DNA of 64,000 nt, from IMG/VR virus record IMGVR_UViG_3300036945_000454, positions 1 to 64,000 of that record; one strand, 5' to 3'. Both the position numbers and the translations under genes were made by a program. The notes under the pieces are model-generated. The model saw only the letters and a list, made by a program, of their open reading frames with translations, was not told the origin of the DNA and did no database searches. How positions within the stretch are numbered: the first letter of the stretch is position 1; each line of letters opens with the position of its first letter. Below are positions 24,468 to 31,712 of the stretch, in pieces. This DNA comes from a virus.

Positions 24468-24782
24468 CTATTGTTCGTCAAACTCCGTGTCATAACCAAA
24501 GTGAGCAAGGATTAACTTCTTTATCATACTTGGACTCGGACCAAAAAAACTAAAGCTACCCGATAACCCATTCTTAGAGTTCTCCCATTCACGACATTGA
24601 ATTGTTGTCTTACTCTCATATGGATTTTCTCCAGTAAGAACAATATCATCAATATACTTCATTAACTCTTGAGAGCATTGTAGCAAATCACATTGCTCGA
24701 ACATCATGTGCTCAGTATCGTGACCTTCCTGTGAAATGTTGACCCTGATTAACTTTTTGGGTCTTGAAAAATAAGGCTTCAT
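24468..24782 (-). CDS. Hypothetical 104-aa protein
   Basis: The protein begins MKPYFSRPKKLIRVNISQEG and ends HFGYDTEFDEQ. It has two Cys close together (EQCDLLQCSQEL) and a mixed alpha/beta pattern. No family recognised. It is the first gene of the unit that continues into the HNH-groEL-HNH-groES genes and has its own -7 box at 24806-24813. Confidence 0.65.
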   Translation of the reverse strand: MKPYFSRPKKLIRVNISQEGHDTEHMMFEQCDLLQCSQELMKYIDDIVLTGENPYESKTTIQCREWENSKNGLSGSFSFFGPSPSMIKKLILAHFGYDTEFDEQ

Positions 24783-24805
24783 ATTATATTTATTTATTGT
24801 TTGTA

Positions 24806-24813
24806 CAAATATA
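24806..24813 (-). promoter_or_regulatory. -7 box for the 104-aa gene and chaperonin unit
   Basis: TATATTTG on the minus strand, 23 nt upstream of the ATG at 24782. TTTTTG lies just upstream (24814-24821 region), closer than a normal -33 box. Confidence 0.55.
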
Positions 24814-24844
24814 ACAAAAACAATCTAAATATACAACATGCAGA

Positions 24845-25075
24845 CATGCAAACTTTTTTGCCGTATTACTACTATATATAAATTATTATTGGGTGGTTAA
24901 ATAGTTTTTTGCTTTTTTCCTTTATATTTTCTACATTTTGTACATTAAAGAAATAAATATAGTTATAACTAACTATAAATCAATAAGTTAAGTAGTTTGT
25001 ATAAATAGACTTTTGTACATTTTTTGTACACTAAATCTACACAATAGTGTACGAAAGTCTAAATGTACACAAAAA
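24845..25075. repeat. Direct repeat R1 (TGTACA-bearing, pair with 35011-35210)
   Basis: This AT-rich intergenic block shares, in the same order, CATGCAAA, CTATATATAAATTA, TACATTTTGTACA, TAAAGAA, ATAAATA, AATCAAT-AGTTA and TTTTGTACA-TTTTTGTACACTAAA with the region at 35011-35210. TGTACA palindromes are at 24939, 25014, 25025 and 25064. It fills most of the gap between the 104-aa gene and the 49-aa gene. Origin iterons or regulator sites are the natural hypotheses. Confidence 0.75.
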
Positions 25076-25099
25076 AAGACCTGGCATAAAGCCAAGTCC
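25072..25099 (-). terminator. Terminator after the 49-aa gene
   Basis: On the minus strand GACTTGGC-TTTAT-GCCAGGTC (one mismatch in an 8-bp stem) is followed by TTTTTTT. It lies 28 nt after the stop of the leftward 49-aa gene. Confidence 0.65.
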
Positions 25100-25127
25100 T
25101 CTTAAAACAACAAGAAAAGTGTAAGAA

Positions 25128-25277
25128 TTATTTCTTCTTCATCTTAGGGAACACACCCTTTTTCTCCATCTTCTCTACCTTCTTACCCTCCATTTTCTCA
25201 TGCTTTTTCATAGCAGCCTTAGAAGCGTACTTCTCTTTACCACCGTACTCTGATACCATTTTCTTAGCCATTGCCAT
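25128..25277 (-). CDS. Small Lys-rich protein
   Basis: A 49-aa protein, starting MAMAKKMVSEYGGKEKYASK and ending FPKMKKK, with roughly one Lys in three residues. I prefer the ATG at 25277, 23 nt behind the -7 box at 25301-25308; the longer reading frame would start upstream of that promoter. Similar 'MVSEYGGKEKYxSKxxMxKHE' peptides occur in other Bacteroidota phages as I recall. Function unknown. Confidence 0.65.
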   Translation of the reverse strand: MAMAKKMVSEYGGKEKYASKAAMKKHEKMEGKKVEKMEKKGVFPKMKKK

Positions 25278-25300
25278 ATTCGTGTTTTTAAATTGTTTAG

Positions 25301-25308
25301 CAAAGTTA
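25301..25308 (-). promoter_or_regulatory. -7 box of the 49-aa gene
   Basis: TAACTTTG (TAnnTTTG) on the minus strand, 23 nt before the chosen ATG. Confidence 0.55.
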
Positions 25309-25358
25309 AAAATTTTGTTAGAAATATAGGGGTGTTGGGTATCCCCATCAAAATACAC

Positions 25359-25993
25359 CGGCGGCCCCGATCCCGAAACCGATCGATCTTGACCTGGGGG
25401 GGTCTGATTTGGAAAAATTGCTGTGGACTTTTTGGCTTTTTCTTATTTAGCCATTTGGCTAATTAGCCTACTTGCTAATTAGATGCTTGACTAACTATCT
25501 ATATATTACGTTTAGGCATTTGGCTAATTAACTAATAAACCGATCCAATTAGTTTATACTTTTGCCGATCCAATATGCTACAGATCTACAGCCGTTTCCA
25601 TTACAAAAATCCGATCCGATCTACAGCTAATTTTTTGATCCGATCCGATCAACAAAAAACCAAAAATATTTGGCGTTAAAACGCTCGAGGTTTACGGCTT
25701 GCAATCCCTTAATTTTTTCTACTTTTTCAATCCTTTTTTCCTTTTTTCCCATGATCACAAAAAAAGTTTTCAACATATTTTTATTGTATTTTTCCTAGAT
25801 TTTTACGGCCAAAACAGCCCTGGCTTTCTTGAATCGCAATTTTTTTTAGTACAAAATCAAGATATTCCAGTACAAGTGCATATTTTTTTTTAACATTTTT
25901 TATACAAAATATTTGCACAATTAAAAACGATCCTATAGTATTGCATATCGATTAACAAAACGAAAAACATTTTAACCTTTAAAAAATACGATC
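25359..25993. other. Divergent control region with short direct repeats
   Basis: This 635-bp gap separates the leftward late genes from the rightward early genes and shows no convincing ORF. It holds CATTTGGCTAATTA twice (25452, 25517), CCGATCCAAT twice (25540, 25565), ATCTACAGC twice (25584, 25619) and ATCCGATCCGATC twice (25609, 25638), followed by a pyrimidine-rich stretch (25700-25800). The first 40 bases are GC-rich against an AT-rich background. An origin or early promoter region is likely; no clean TAnnTTTG box was found for the plus strand. Confidence 0.6.
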
Positions 25994-26281
25994 ATGCAAA
26001 CAGCAATTAAAAACAAAATTAACGAAATCAATTCATTGATCCCTTTAGTAGATCAATTAGAAAGCTTTGTATATACATATGCGGGCGGTACGTGGCCTTA
26101 TATGATTGATATCAACCCGATCCAAATAGACGGGGACAAAGTAATTATAACAGCTAAAGCGATCGGCAAAAATGATTTTATATCGGATCAATCCTATAGC
26201 ACTAAAGACTATTTTAGTTTAGATGAATTAAAATACGATCTAGCTACAATATTAAAAGCATTTAAAAAAGCATTAAAATAA
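25994..26281 (+). CDS. Small acidic hypothetical protein, first early gene
   Basis: A 95-aa protein (QTAIKNKINEINSLIPLVDQ at the start; ends LKAFKKALK). Beta strands in the middle (PIQIDGDKVIITAKAIGKND) between helices. It is the first gene of the rightward module and is preceded by the leader AACCTTTAAAAAATACGATC, which recurs before later genes. No family recognised. Confidence 0.7.
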   Translation: MQTAIKNKINEINSLIPLVDQLESFVYTYAGGTWPYMIDINPIQIDGDKVIITAKAIGKNDFISDQSYSTKDYFSLDELKYDLATILKAFKKALK

Positions 26282-26306
26282 TTTTCAACCTTAAAATATT
26301 ACTATC

Positions 26307-27023
26307 ATGTCAAACACAAAATTAATCTCTAAAGGATCAAATAACGCTAAAACAGTTAAAAACAGTTTAGAAACCCATATTTTGTATATGCTACCATATA
26401 ATCAAAATTCAAAAGGGATCAATATTTGCACAAAAGCCTCAAAAGGCTGTATTAAAGGCTGTTTAGTTAATGCGGGCCTAGCTTCCGTATATGCTACGAT
26501 TAATGAAGCTAGATCGCGTAGAACTGAATTATATATTACAGATCGTACGGCATTTTGTGCAAAAATTTATCATGAATTGTTTTTATTAAACAAAAAAGCA
26601 ATTAAGAAAAACGGCAAAATTGAAGTGCGTTTAAATGGAACGTCCGATCTAGATTTTATTGCGATCATTAAAAACAGATTAGGCAAAGATATTTTGGTAG
26701 ATTTTCCTAGCTTAATTTTTTACGACTATACAAAAGTTTTGGGCAAAGTAATGAAGTACAAAGGGCAAAATTATGTCCTAACATTTAGCCGATCGGAAAC
26801 AAACGAGGCCGATTGCAAAAAAGCTTTGTCTGTTGGTGCAAATGTTTCAGTCGTATTTGATCACAAAAAACCAATGCCTAAAACCTATCTAGGTGCTGAA
26901 GTAATTGACGGCGACAAAGCCGACGATCTTATGCTTGAATTATCGGGAAAAATCCTAGGCTTAAAAGCTAAAGGCACAAATGCGAAAGCTGATACAAGTG
27001 GCTTTGTAGTTAGAAATTATTAA
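26307..27023 (+). CDS. Gp88-family protein (Cys-rich)
   Basis: The 238-aa protein resembles phage and plasmid 'gene product 88' proteins: an N-terminal KLISKGSNNAKTVKNS, LPYNQNSKGINICTKASKG, then CIKGCLVNAGLASV (the 'C...C..GC..ACL..AG' core), ARSRRTELYITDRTAF, and VRLNGTSDLDF. The three clustered Cys probably bind metal. Molecular role is unknown to me. Leader CAACCTTAAAATATTACTATC lies before the ATG. Confidence 0.7.
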   Translation: MSNTKLISKGSNNAKTVKNSLETHILYMLPYNQNSKGINICTKASKGCIKGCLVNAGLASVYATINEARSRRTELYITDRTAFCAKIYHELFLLNKKAIKKNGKIEVRLNGTSDLDFIAIIKNRLGKDILVDFPSLIFYDYTKVLGKVMKYKGQNYVLTFSRSETNEADCKKALSVGANVSVVFDHKKPMPKTYLGAEVIDGDKADDLMLELSGKILGLKAKGTNAKADTSGFVVRNY

Positions 27024-27047
27024 TCAACCTTTTAAAAATAAACGATC

Positions 27048-27266
27048 ATGCAAAATTACATCTTACAAGAAAATGTTTTAACTGATAACATACTAATGCT
27101 ATGCGATCAAAACGAAATATTCAAAGGCCGATACATAGCCATATTAAAAGAGTATAGATATGCCACGCCATGGACTGATAAGGAAACAATAAAGCGATTT
27201 AGAAAACGTGAAACGCTGTATAAATACTTAAATAAAAATTATCCTAAAATTGAAATATTTAATTAA
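27048..27266 (+). CDS. Hypothetical 72-aa protein
   Basis: Starts MQNYILQENVLTDNILMLCD; rich in Tyr, Lys and Glu; ends NYPKIEIFN. Mixed alpha/beta pattern, no family recognised. Preceded by the recurring leader CAACCTTTTAAAAATAAACGATC and followed by another CAACCTT copy. Confidence 0.6.
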   Translation: MQNYILQENVLTDNILMLCDQNEIFKGRYIAILKEYRYATPWTDKETIKRFRKRETLYKYLNKNYPKIEIFN

Positions 27267-27283
27267 TCAACCTTTCAGCCCTC

Positions 27284-27307
27284 GAGCCGTGGCAATAATA
27301 ACGGCTC
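27284..27307 (+). promoter_or_regulatory. Stem-loop just upstream of the 184-aa gene
   Basis: GAGCCGT-GGCAATAATA-ACGGCTC is a perfect 7-bp stem with a 10-nt loop, followed by AATTTTAAAATGG, so the ATG at 27317 is 9 nt behind it. It could be an intrinsic terminator/attenuator or a translational control hairpin. GC-rich stem contrasts with the AT-rich surroundings. Confidence 0.6.
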
Positions 27308-27316
27308 AATTTTAAA

Positions 27317-27871
27317 ATGGAAAATTCAAATAACATTACAATTGATTTGCGTGAATTATCTAATGATATTTTAAACAGCGGATTTTTAACAGATGACAAA
27401 TTACAAAGTGAGTGTGATTATAAAGGATGGGAATTTGGAAGTGATCGGCATACAGATGCAAGCTATTTTGTTGATCCTAGAACGGGTCTAGAATTATATT
27501 GCTCGCCATGCTTCGAAAATGATTGGGGTACGATCTACTTTAGTGTAAATGATATTTACGGAAATGGTGGATTTGGCGATATCCTAGGCGAAGTGATCGA
27601 AGTAGATATCAAGCCCTATTTTGGGGACATTGAAAAACAGCGTGAAATTTGGCGGAAACAAGTTTATGAGATCATTGATAATATAGAAACGCTGATACCT
27701 ACATATAGCGATATTGTTGCAGAACATAAGGTAAGCGAAATGGTTTATCAGATTTACGAAAATAAAGAATTTGTCGAAACAATGAAAAACGACAAAGCTA
27801 CATATGAGCGGATCGAATATCTAAAGGAGTGCTTGATCGCTGAATTTAAAAAGGTAAAAAATAAAAAATAG
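27317..27871 (+). CDS. Hypothetical 184-aa acidic protein
   Basis: The middle segment TGLELYCSPCFENDWGTIYF and the product of 28069-28461 (GDLKLWASPQFEGEENLVDV) align in pattern, so the two are likely paralogues. The C-terminal half is helical and charged. No known family. Confidence 0.65.
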   Translation: MENSNNITIDLRELSNDILNSGFLTDDKLQSECDYKGWEFGSDRHTDASYFVDPRTGLELYCSPCFENDWGTIYFSVNDIYGNGGFGDILGEVIEVDIKPYFGDIEKQREIWRKQVYEIIDNIETLIPTYSDIVAEHKVSEMVYQIYENKEFVETMKNDKATYERIEYLKECLIAEFKKVKNKK

Positions 27872-27887
27872 GCAAATACTGGAAATT

Positions 27888-28067
27888 ATGAAAAACGAAA
27901 ATTTGAGTAAAATTCATGCGAAATTTCTACGGCATATATTAAATGCTACGGCTATAGGTGTAGATAATTTTATAGATGTGGTAGATAATTTTACCGACTG
28001 CTTTGCAGATGAATTCGGATGTGATCCGATTGAACTAAAAAAATACTTAATAAATAAATTCAAATAA
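27888..28067 (+). CDS. Small 59-aa hypothetical protein
   Basis: The ORF begins MKNENLSKIHAKFLRHILNA and ends KKYLINKFK. It has alternating helices and an acidic middle (DNFIDVVDNFTD). It fills the space between its neighbours and its stop is 1 nt before the next ATG, which supports it as a gene. Confidence 0.55.
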   Translation: MKNENLSKIHAKFLRHILNATAIGVDNFIDVVDNFTDCFADEFGCDPIELKKYLINKFK

Positions 28068-28068
28068 A

Positions 28069-28461
28069 ATGGGAAAGTATATTAATTACAAAAATGTAGA
28101 TTTTGGAATTACTAAAATAGGAAATTTCAATCTAGAAAGGGACATCCAAACGGGTGCTATATGTTGGTCAAATGGTGATCTTAAATTGTGGGCATCACCT
28201 CAATTTGAGGGCGAAGAAAATTTGGTAGATGTGCAGATCCAATATTTTGACGATAACGGAACGGAATATAATTCTGATGGGGATTTTTTCGAATTAAGGA
28301 ATGAGTGTGACTTTGATGCACAAAAGCTTCAATACATTTATGTGATCACTAAATTTCTGTGGATCTTAGACAGCATCGAATTTTATACGGAATACCATAA
28401 AAATATGGATGGTGCGATAAGTAAAAAAGAGTGGGATCAAATTGTAAATAAATTAATATGA
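28069..28461 (+). CDS. Hypothetical 130-aa protein
   Basis: Starts MGKYINYKNVDFGITKIGNF. Contains GDLKLWASPQFEGEENLVDV, related in pattern to the 184-aa protein. Ends in a helix (KKEWDQIVNKLI). Overlaps the following membrane protein gene by 4 nt. Confidence 0.65.
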   Translation: MGKYINYKNVDFGITKIGNFNLERDIQTGAICWSNGDLKLWASPQFEGEENLVDVQIQYFDDNGTEYNSDGDFFELRNECDFDAQKLQYIYVITKFLWILDSIEFYTEYHKNMDGAISKKEWDQIVNKLI

Positions 28462-28616
28462 AAAGATCGATCGCAAATTTAGTGGCTATTTTAATGTTGT
28501 TCATTGAAGTAGATCGGCCAAACGGATTTTGGACATATTTATCTGTAGGCATATTATTAATAAACTTTATTCATTTTTTAAAACTAGAATTCAGCCATGA
28601 GCAAAAAAATAATTAA
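28458..28616 (+). CDS. Small membrane protein (52 aa)
   Basis: MKRSIANLVAILMLFIEVDR, then a second hydrophobic stretch WTYLSVGILLINFIHFLK (about 24-41): two probable membrane helices. The start overlaps the preceding stop (ATGA) and the end overlaps the next gene by 20 nt, as is usual in a compact early operon. Confidence 0.55.
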   Translation: MKRSIANLVAILMLFIEVDRPNGFWTYLSVGILLINFIHFLKLEFSHEQKNN

Positions 28617-28806
28617 GGCGGGCTATTACTCGCTTCATATCATAACCTCAATTAGTGGTGTGATCATTATAAAAGTATACAATCGGGAGACAAATGAGCA
28701 GATTGAAAATTCAATTTTTACGGAAGTTAGCGATAGCCTTGAAATTTATCTAGGGCAGTATACAAGTAAAGTAGAACCAATTTTAAACTATTTAAACCAA
28801 AATTAA
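28597..28806 (+). CDS. Hypothetical 69-aa protein
   Basis: Starts MSKKIIKAGYYSLHIITSIS. Beta-rich (GVIIIKVYNRETNEQIEN). Overlaps the membrane protein gene and is one nt from the next gene. No family recognised. Confidence 0.6.
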   Translation: MSKKIIKAGYYSLHIITSISGVIIIKVYNRETNEQIENSIFTEVSDSLEIYLGQYTSKVEPILNYLNQN

Positions 28807-28807
28807 G

Positions 28808-29317
28808 ATGGAAAATTTAACCCAAAACCAAAACCAAATTATTTCAAATTTAGTAAAAGAGTTTGCGAAAATTAATGATCATTCAATTGGATCAGCTGAT
28901 AATATCTTTGCTCATTTATGTGATGAGGTAAATAAAGATGAAATTCGTATTCGAGAAATAGGTGCAAGTAATATTGCGATCAGAGAGGCAATGAATTTGC
29001 AAATAGCCGATGATAATAAGAAGTATGGCGATATGCTTCGTGAAATTGGGCTTGAAATTTTGCCGTATAAAGAGTGGGATAATTTTTTCCAAATAAGACA
29101 TCAAAACGGAAGTTGTGTAGGAAATGGCTATTACGATGGGAATGCACTTTATTGGGGATATGAAATTCATACTGAATATCAAACCATATTAGGGAGTAGC
29201 TATTTAAAATTAAAATGTTTTAAAGTAGTTTATAGAGGGGCTACTTATAACAATGTAAGCGAAGTATTTGATGAGTATACATTCAAAAGAGATTTAAAAA
29301 CTTTATTATCAAAATAA
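28808..29317 (+). CDS. Hypothetical 169-aa protein
   Basis: The first 90 residues are helical (NQIISNLVKEFAKINDHSIG); the second part is aromatic and beta-rich (FFQIRHQNGSCVGNGYYDGN). No family recognised. Confidence 0.65.
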   Translation: MENLTQNQNQIISNLVKEFAKINDHSIGSADNIFAHLCDEVNKDEIRIREIGASNIAIREAMNLQIADDNKKYGDMLREIGLEILPYKEWDNFFQIRHQNGSCVGNGYYDGNALYWGYEIHTEYQTILGSSYLKLKCFKVVYRGATYNNVSEVFDEYTFKRDLKTLLSK

Positions 29318-29334
29318 TTTAAACCAAAAATAAA

Positions 29335-29676
29335 ATGGGATTTCATTCATTCATAACTAACGACACCAATAAAAGCGTGTCAAATGTACACTCGGTTCGT
29401 GGATCGTTCGATGTGTACCTAAAAGATAACCAAGGCAATGTGTGGCATGAGCCATTGTACGATGGCTACGGAAAGTTTGATGACAAAGACTTTTATGAGT
29501 TGCTTGCTGAAATGAACGGCCTTGGATCAGATCGAAGTGCGGGTATTTATTTGGCACATTCTACTGAAAATAGATCTGACATTATTTGGCCAAACATTGA
29601 TGAAGATCCAAGTATTGAATGGCGAAATGAAGAGCCAAAGCAATGTGATGAACAAGGATTTTTTTACGGATATTAA
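29335..29676 (+). CDS. Conserved phage protein of 113 aa
   Basis: Starts MGFHSFITNDTNKSVSNVHS and continues with DVYLKDNQGNVWHEPLYDGY and DFYELLAEMNG. I recall this 'GFHSFxTxDTNxSxxNxHS...GNVWxExxYxGYGxF..KDxYELLAEMN' pattern as a protein of unknown function shared by many aquatic and T4-like phages. No catalytic motif is evident. Confidence 0.75.
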   Translation: MGFHSFITNDTNKSVSNVHSVRGSFDVYLKDNQGNVWHEPLYDGYGKFDDKDFYELLAEMNGLGSDRSAGIYLAHSTENRSDIIWPNIDEDPSIEWRNEEPKQCDEQGFFYGY

Positions 29677-29689
29677 AATAAAATTTAAA

Positions 29690-30370
29690 ATGGCAAAAGT
29701 ATTAATAGCTTGCGAGGAAAGTCAAGCGATAACAAAAGAGTTTAGGGCCTTAGGTCATGAGGCATTTAGTTGCGACATATTGCCATGCTCGGGAGGACAT
29801 CCCGAGTGGCATATACAAGGCGATGTATTTGGTGTGATTGATCAGAACTGGGATCTTATGATCGCTCACCCACCTTGCACATTTTTATCGTCTAGTGGTG
29901 CTTCTTGGTACTACCATCCCGACGATAAGCACTTGCCGACAATTGAGCGTAGACCTCACCCACGATATCCAAATCGTGATTGTGAACGGCAGTCAGCGAT
30001 TGAGTTTGTGATAAAACTTTATGAGTCAAATATTCCTCGGATCGCAATTGAAAATCCGATTGGATCATTGTCAACTGCATGGCGTAAACCCGATCAGATT
30101 ATTCAGCCTTGGATGTTTGGTGATTCAGCCAATAAGTCTACTTGCTTGTGGCTTAAAAATCTACCATTGATCACGCCTACAGATATTGTTGACAAAGGCG
30201 AATTTTTTGAATGGATTGATGGTAAGAGTGGGAAGGTAAAGCGACAGCCGATGTGGTATTACAAGGCTTTAAGTCAAGCCAAAACTCCTGCAGAGCGTAG
30301 AACTTTGAGAAGCAAAACATTCCAAGGCATGGCCAAGGCGATCGCAAATCAATGGAGCAAGGTCTTGTAA
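29690..30370 (+). CDS. DNA cytosine methyltransferase-like protein
   Basis: The 226-aa protein (start MAKVLIACEESQAITKEFRA) has a Rossmann start, a HPPCTFLSSSGASW segment (about 60-73) equivalent to the PC motif IV of C5 methyltransferases, and AIENPIG (118-124), equivalent to ENV motif VI. It is half the length of true C5 enzymes and lacks an evident target-recognition domain. I take the ATG at 29690, since the longer frame overlaps the previous gene in another frame. It may methylate or only bind DNA, or act on nucleotides. Confidence 0.7.
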   Translation: MAKVLIACEESQAITKEFRALGHEAFSCDILPCSGGHPEWHIQGDVFGVIDQNWDLMIAHPPCTFLSSSGASWYYHPDDKHLPTIERRPHPRYPNRDCERQSAIEFVIKLYESNIPRIAIENPIGSLSTAWRKPDQIIQPWMFGDSANKSTCLWLKNLPLITPTDIVDKGEFFEWIDGKSGKVKRQPMWYYKALSQAKTPAERRTLRSKTFQGMAKAIANQWSKVL

Positions 30371-30419
30371 ATGCGAGATTATTCAACTAACTTTCAACCC
30401 AATTTAAACAACCTTAAAA

Positions 30420-30827
30420 ATGAATAAAGAAGAATTCTTAATCGATTGTGGTAATTTTATCATCAATGAGATTCGATGTGGCCACATTAAAGAGTATCGT
30501 GATGAGTCTATTTGCGATGCGATTTCAGACTTTTGTGTTGACTACTCCGACAAACATAACTACAGTTATCGTAAGCTTTGCTTATTGGCTGAGGACAAAT
30601 TAAACTTTCGTGAATTCCAGAATGAGTTTGTTCAGGAGGTAGAATTTAATATCGTGTATGCACCACAAAAATGGCACGACAATTTAGAGTTTCAATTATC
30701 AATCGCTAAACAAAAATTATATGAGACAAGCCCTCGAACCTTTTCGCAACTTAATTCTTTCGGGCAAAAAGAAGGGAAAACTTATACTGCCATTGAGCAA
30801 CTGGAGTCAACTACAGCTAAGCTTTGA
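30420..30827 (+). CDS. Hypothetical 135-aa protein
   Basis: Starts MNKEEFLIDCGNFIINEIRC, helical and acidic in the first 90 residues. Preceded by the AACAACCTTAAAAATG leader. The end overlaps the following frame by 107 nt, so one of the two may have a different extent. Confidence 0.6.
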   Translation: MNKEEFLIDCGNFIINEIRCGHIKEYRDESICDAISDFCVDYSDKHNYSYRKLCLLAEDKLNFREFQNEFVQEVEFNIVYAPQKWHDNLEFQLSIAKQKLYETSPRTFSQLNSFGQKEGKTYTAIEQLESTTAKL

Positions 30828-30966
30828 TCGTGACCCGATCACAAAGAAGTATATGTTGCAAGCATACGAGAATGCCACATGGCTATTCACGGCATACGAG
30901 AATGAGAGTTCTCGATTGGTAAAAGACTTTGACGATCTAATGAGCAATTACTTATGTATAGACTAA
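30721..30966 (+). CDS. Hypothetical 81-aa protein, start uncertain
   Basis: The part from about residue 38 (DPITKKYMLQAYENATWLFT) reads like a real helical protein. The first third overlaps the previous gene; an internal ATG at 30852 could be the true start (38 residues). The stop overlaps the next start (TAATG). Confidence 0.45.
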   Translation: MRQALEPFRNLILSGKKKGKLILPLSNWSQLQLSFDRDPITKKYMLQAYENATWLFTAYENESSRLVKDFDDLMSNYLCID

Positions 30967-31097
30967 TGAATTTATCTTTTGCTTTGATATTTGGTACAAT
31001 AATTTGTGCTGATAGTAACTTGATATGGGCAAGTATATCATTTTTAATTGCTAGTATTTTAATATTAATCTTAATTTATCATGGGAGAAAAAAATAG
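30966..31097 (+). CDS. Tiny membrane protein (43 aa)
   Basis: MNLSFALIFGTIICADSNLI, then WASISFLIASILILILIYHG and a basic tail: two hydrophobic helices. First of three overlapping membrane ORFs (30966-31256) joined by start-stop overlaps. Confidence 0.55.
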   Translation: MNLSFALIFGTIICADSNLIWASISFLIASILILILIYHGRKK

Positions 31098-31176
31098 AAT
31101 TATGTTGGCCGTAGGGATATGGTTGGTATTGAGTGTACTTGTTTTTTGTTTGGCACATTTTATTTATAAGGTATGA
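31081..31176 (+). CDS. Tiny membrane protein (31 aa)
   Basis: MGEKNRIMLAVGIWLVLSVL... is one hydrophobic helix with a positively charged N-terminus. It overlaps the 43-aa ORF by 17 nt and the 27-aa ORF by 4 nt. Confidence 0.5.
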   Translation: MGEKNRIMLAVGIWLVLSVLVFCLAHFIYKV

Positions 31177-31256
31177 GCGATAAGCAAGCTGGTGGCGTGT
31201 TCACCTTAATAACATGGGTAGTTTTTATTTTATTAGTAATAATCTTTTGCAGATGA
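31173..31256 (+). CDS. Tiny membrane protein (27 aa)
   Basis: MSDKQAGGVFTLITWVVFIL... is one membrane helix ending in FCR. The ATGA overlap with the following DnaA-like gene (ATG at 31253) supports translation of this short frame. Confidence 0.5.
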   Translation: MSDKQAGGVFTLITWVVFILLVIIFCR

Positions 31257-31615
31257 TAACAAATGTAGAGTTGATCGATGAGATCGCAAAGAAAATCATA
31301 TATCGCCATCGTATCAAGAAGCTTGATATGTTTAGGAATACTAAAGTGTTCCCGGTAGTGAACGCTCGCCACCACTTTTATTACCTGTGCAAGGATGCAG
31401 GTATAAAGGTGTGCGAGATTCAGAGGTACTGCGAGAGGTATGGGTATCCCATAGATCACGCATCGGTTTTGTATGGAATTAAAAAATTTAAATCAAATGA
31501 GAAAAATGTTGCTAATTATAACAAGCTTGGGGGTATTATTAATCGTGATTGGCTCGAAGCCAGGCTCGACAAAACCCTCACTAAGAATCGTGAGAGTGAA
31601 CCCGAATTGGGATGA
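31253..31615 (+). CDS. Protein with DnaA C-terminal-like helix-turn-helix
   Basis: The 120-aa protein (chosen start MITNVELIDEIAKKIIYRHR) contains ARHHFYYLCKDAGIKVCEI followed by DHASVLYGIKKF. This reads like DnaA domain IV (the 'RDHTTVLHAxRK' DNA-binding helix). In replication initiators this binds DnaA boxes, but there is no ATPase here. It could direct DnaA-like binding at the phage origin or compete with host DnaA. Inference. Confidence 0.6.
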   Translation: MITNVELIDEIAKKIIYRHRIKKLDMFRNTKVFPVVNARHHFYYLCKDAGIKVCEIQRYCERYGYPIDHASVLYGIKKFKSNEKNVANYNKLGGIINRDWLEARLDKTLTKNRESEPELG

Positions 31616-31712
31616 GTCGTTTGACTCTACCTATGTGGATCGATTGGGAATAATTAATTATACTAAAACTAAAGCGTCTTATGAATCGGAGTTACATCGC
31701 CACGGCTACTAA
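31497..31712 (+). CDS. Small protein with N-terminal signal anchor
   Basis: From the ATG at 31497 the 71-aa product reads MRKMLLIITSLGVLLIVIGS, a typical signal or anchor, then a polar exported part. It overlaps the DnaA-like gene by 119 nt. It is part of a run of small membrane and export ORFs. Confidence 0.5.
   Translation: MRKMLLIITSLGVLLIVIGSKPGSTKPSLRIVRVNPNWDESFDSTYVDRLGIINYTKTKASYESELHRHGY

Noticed and set aside
25699-25893. 64-aa plus-strand Phe-rich ORF in the control region
   Set aside because: It arises from a T-rich stretch, has no sensible leader and no protein-like composition.
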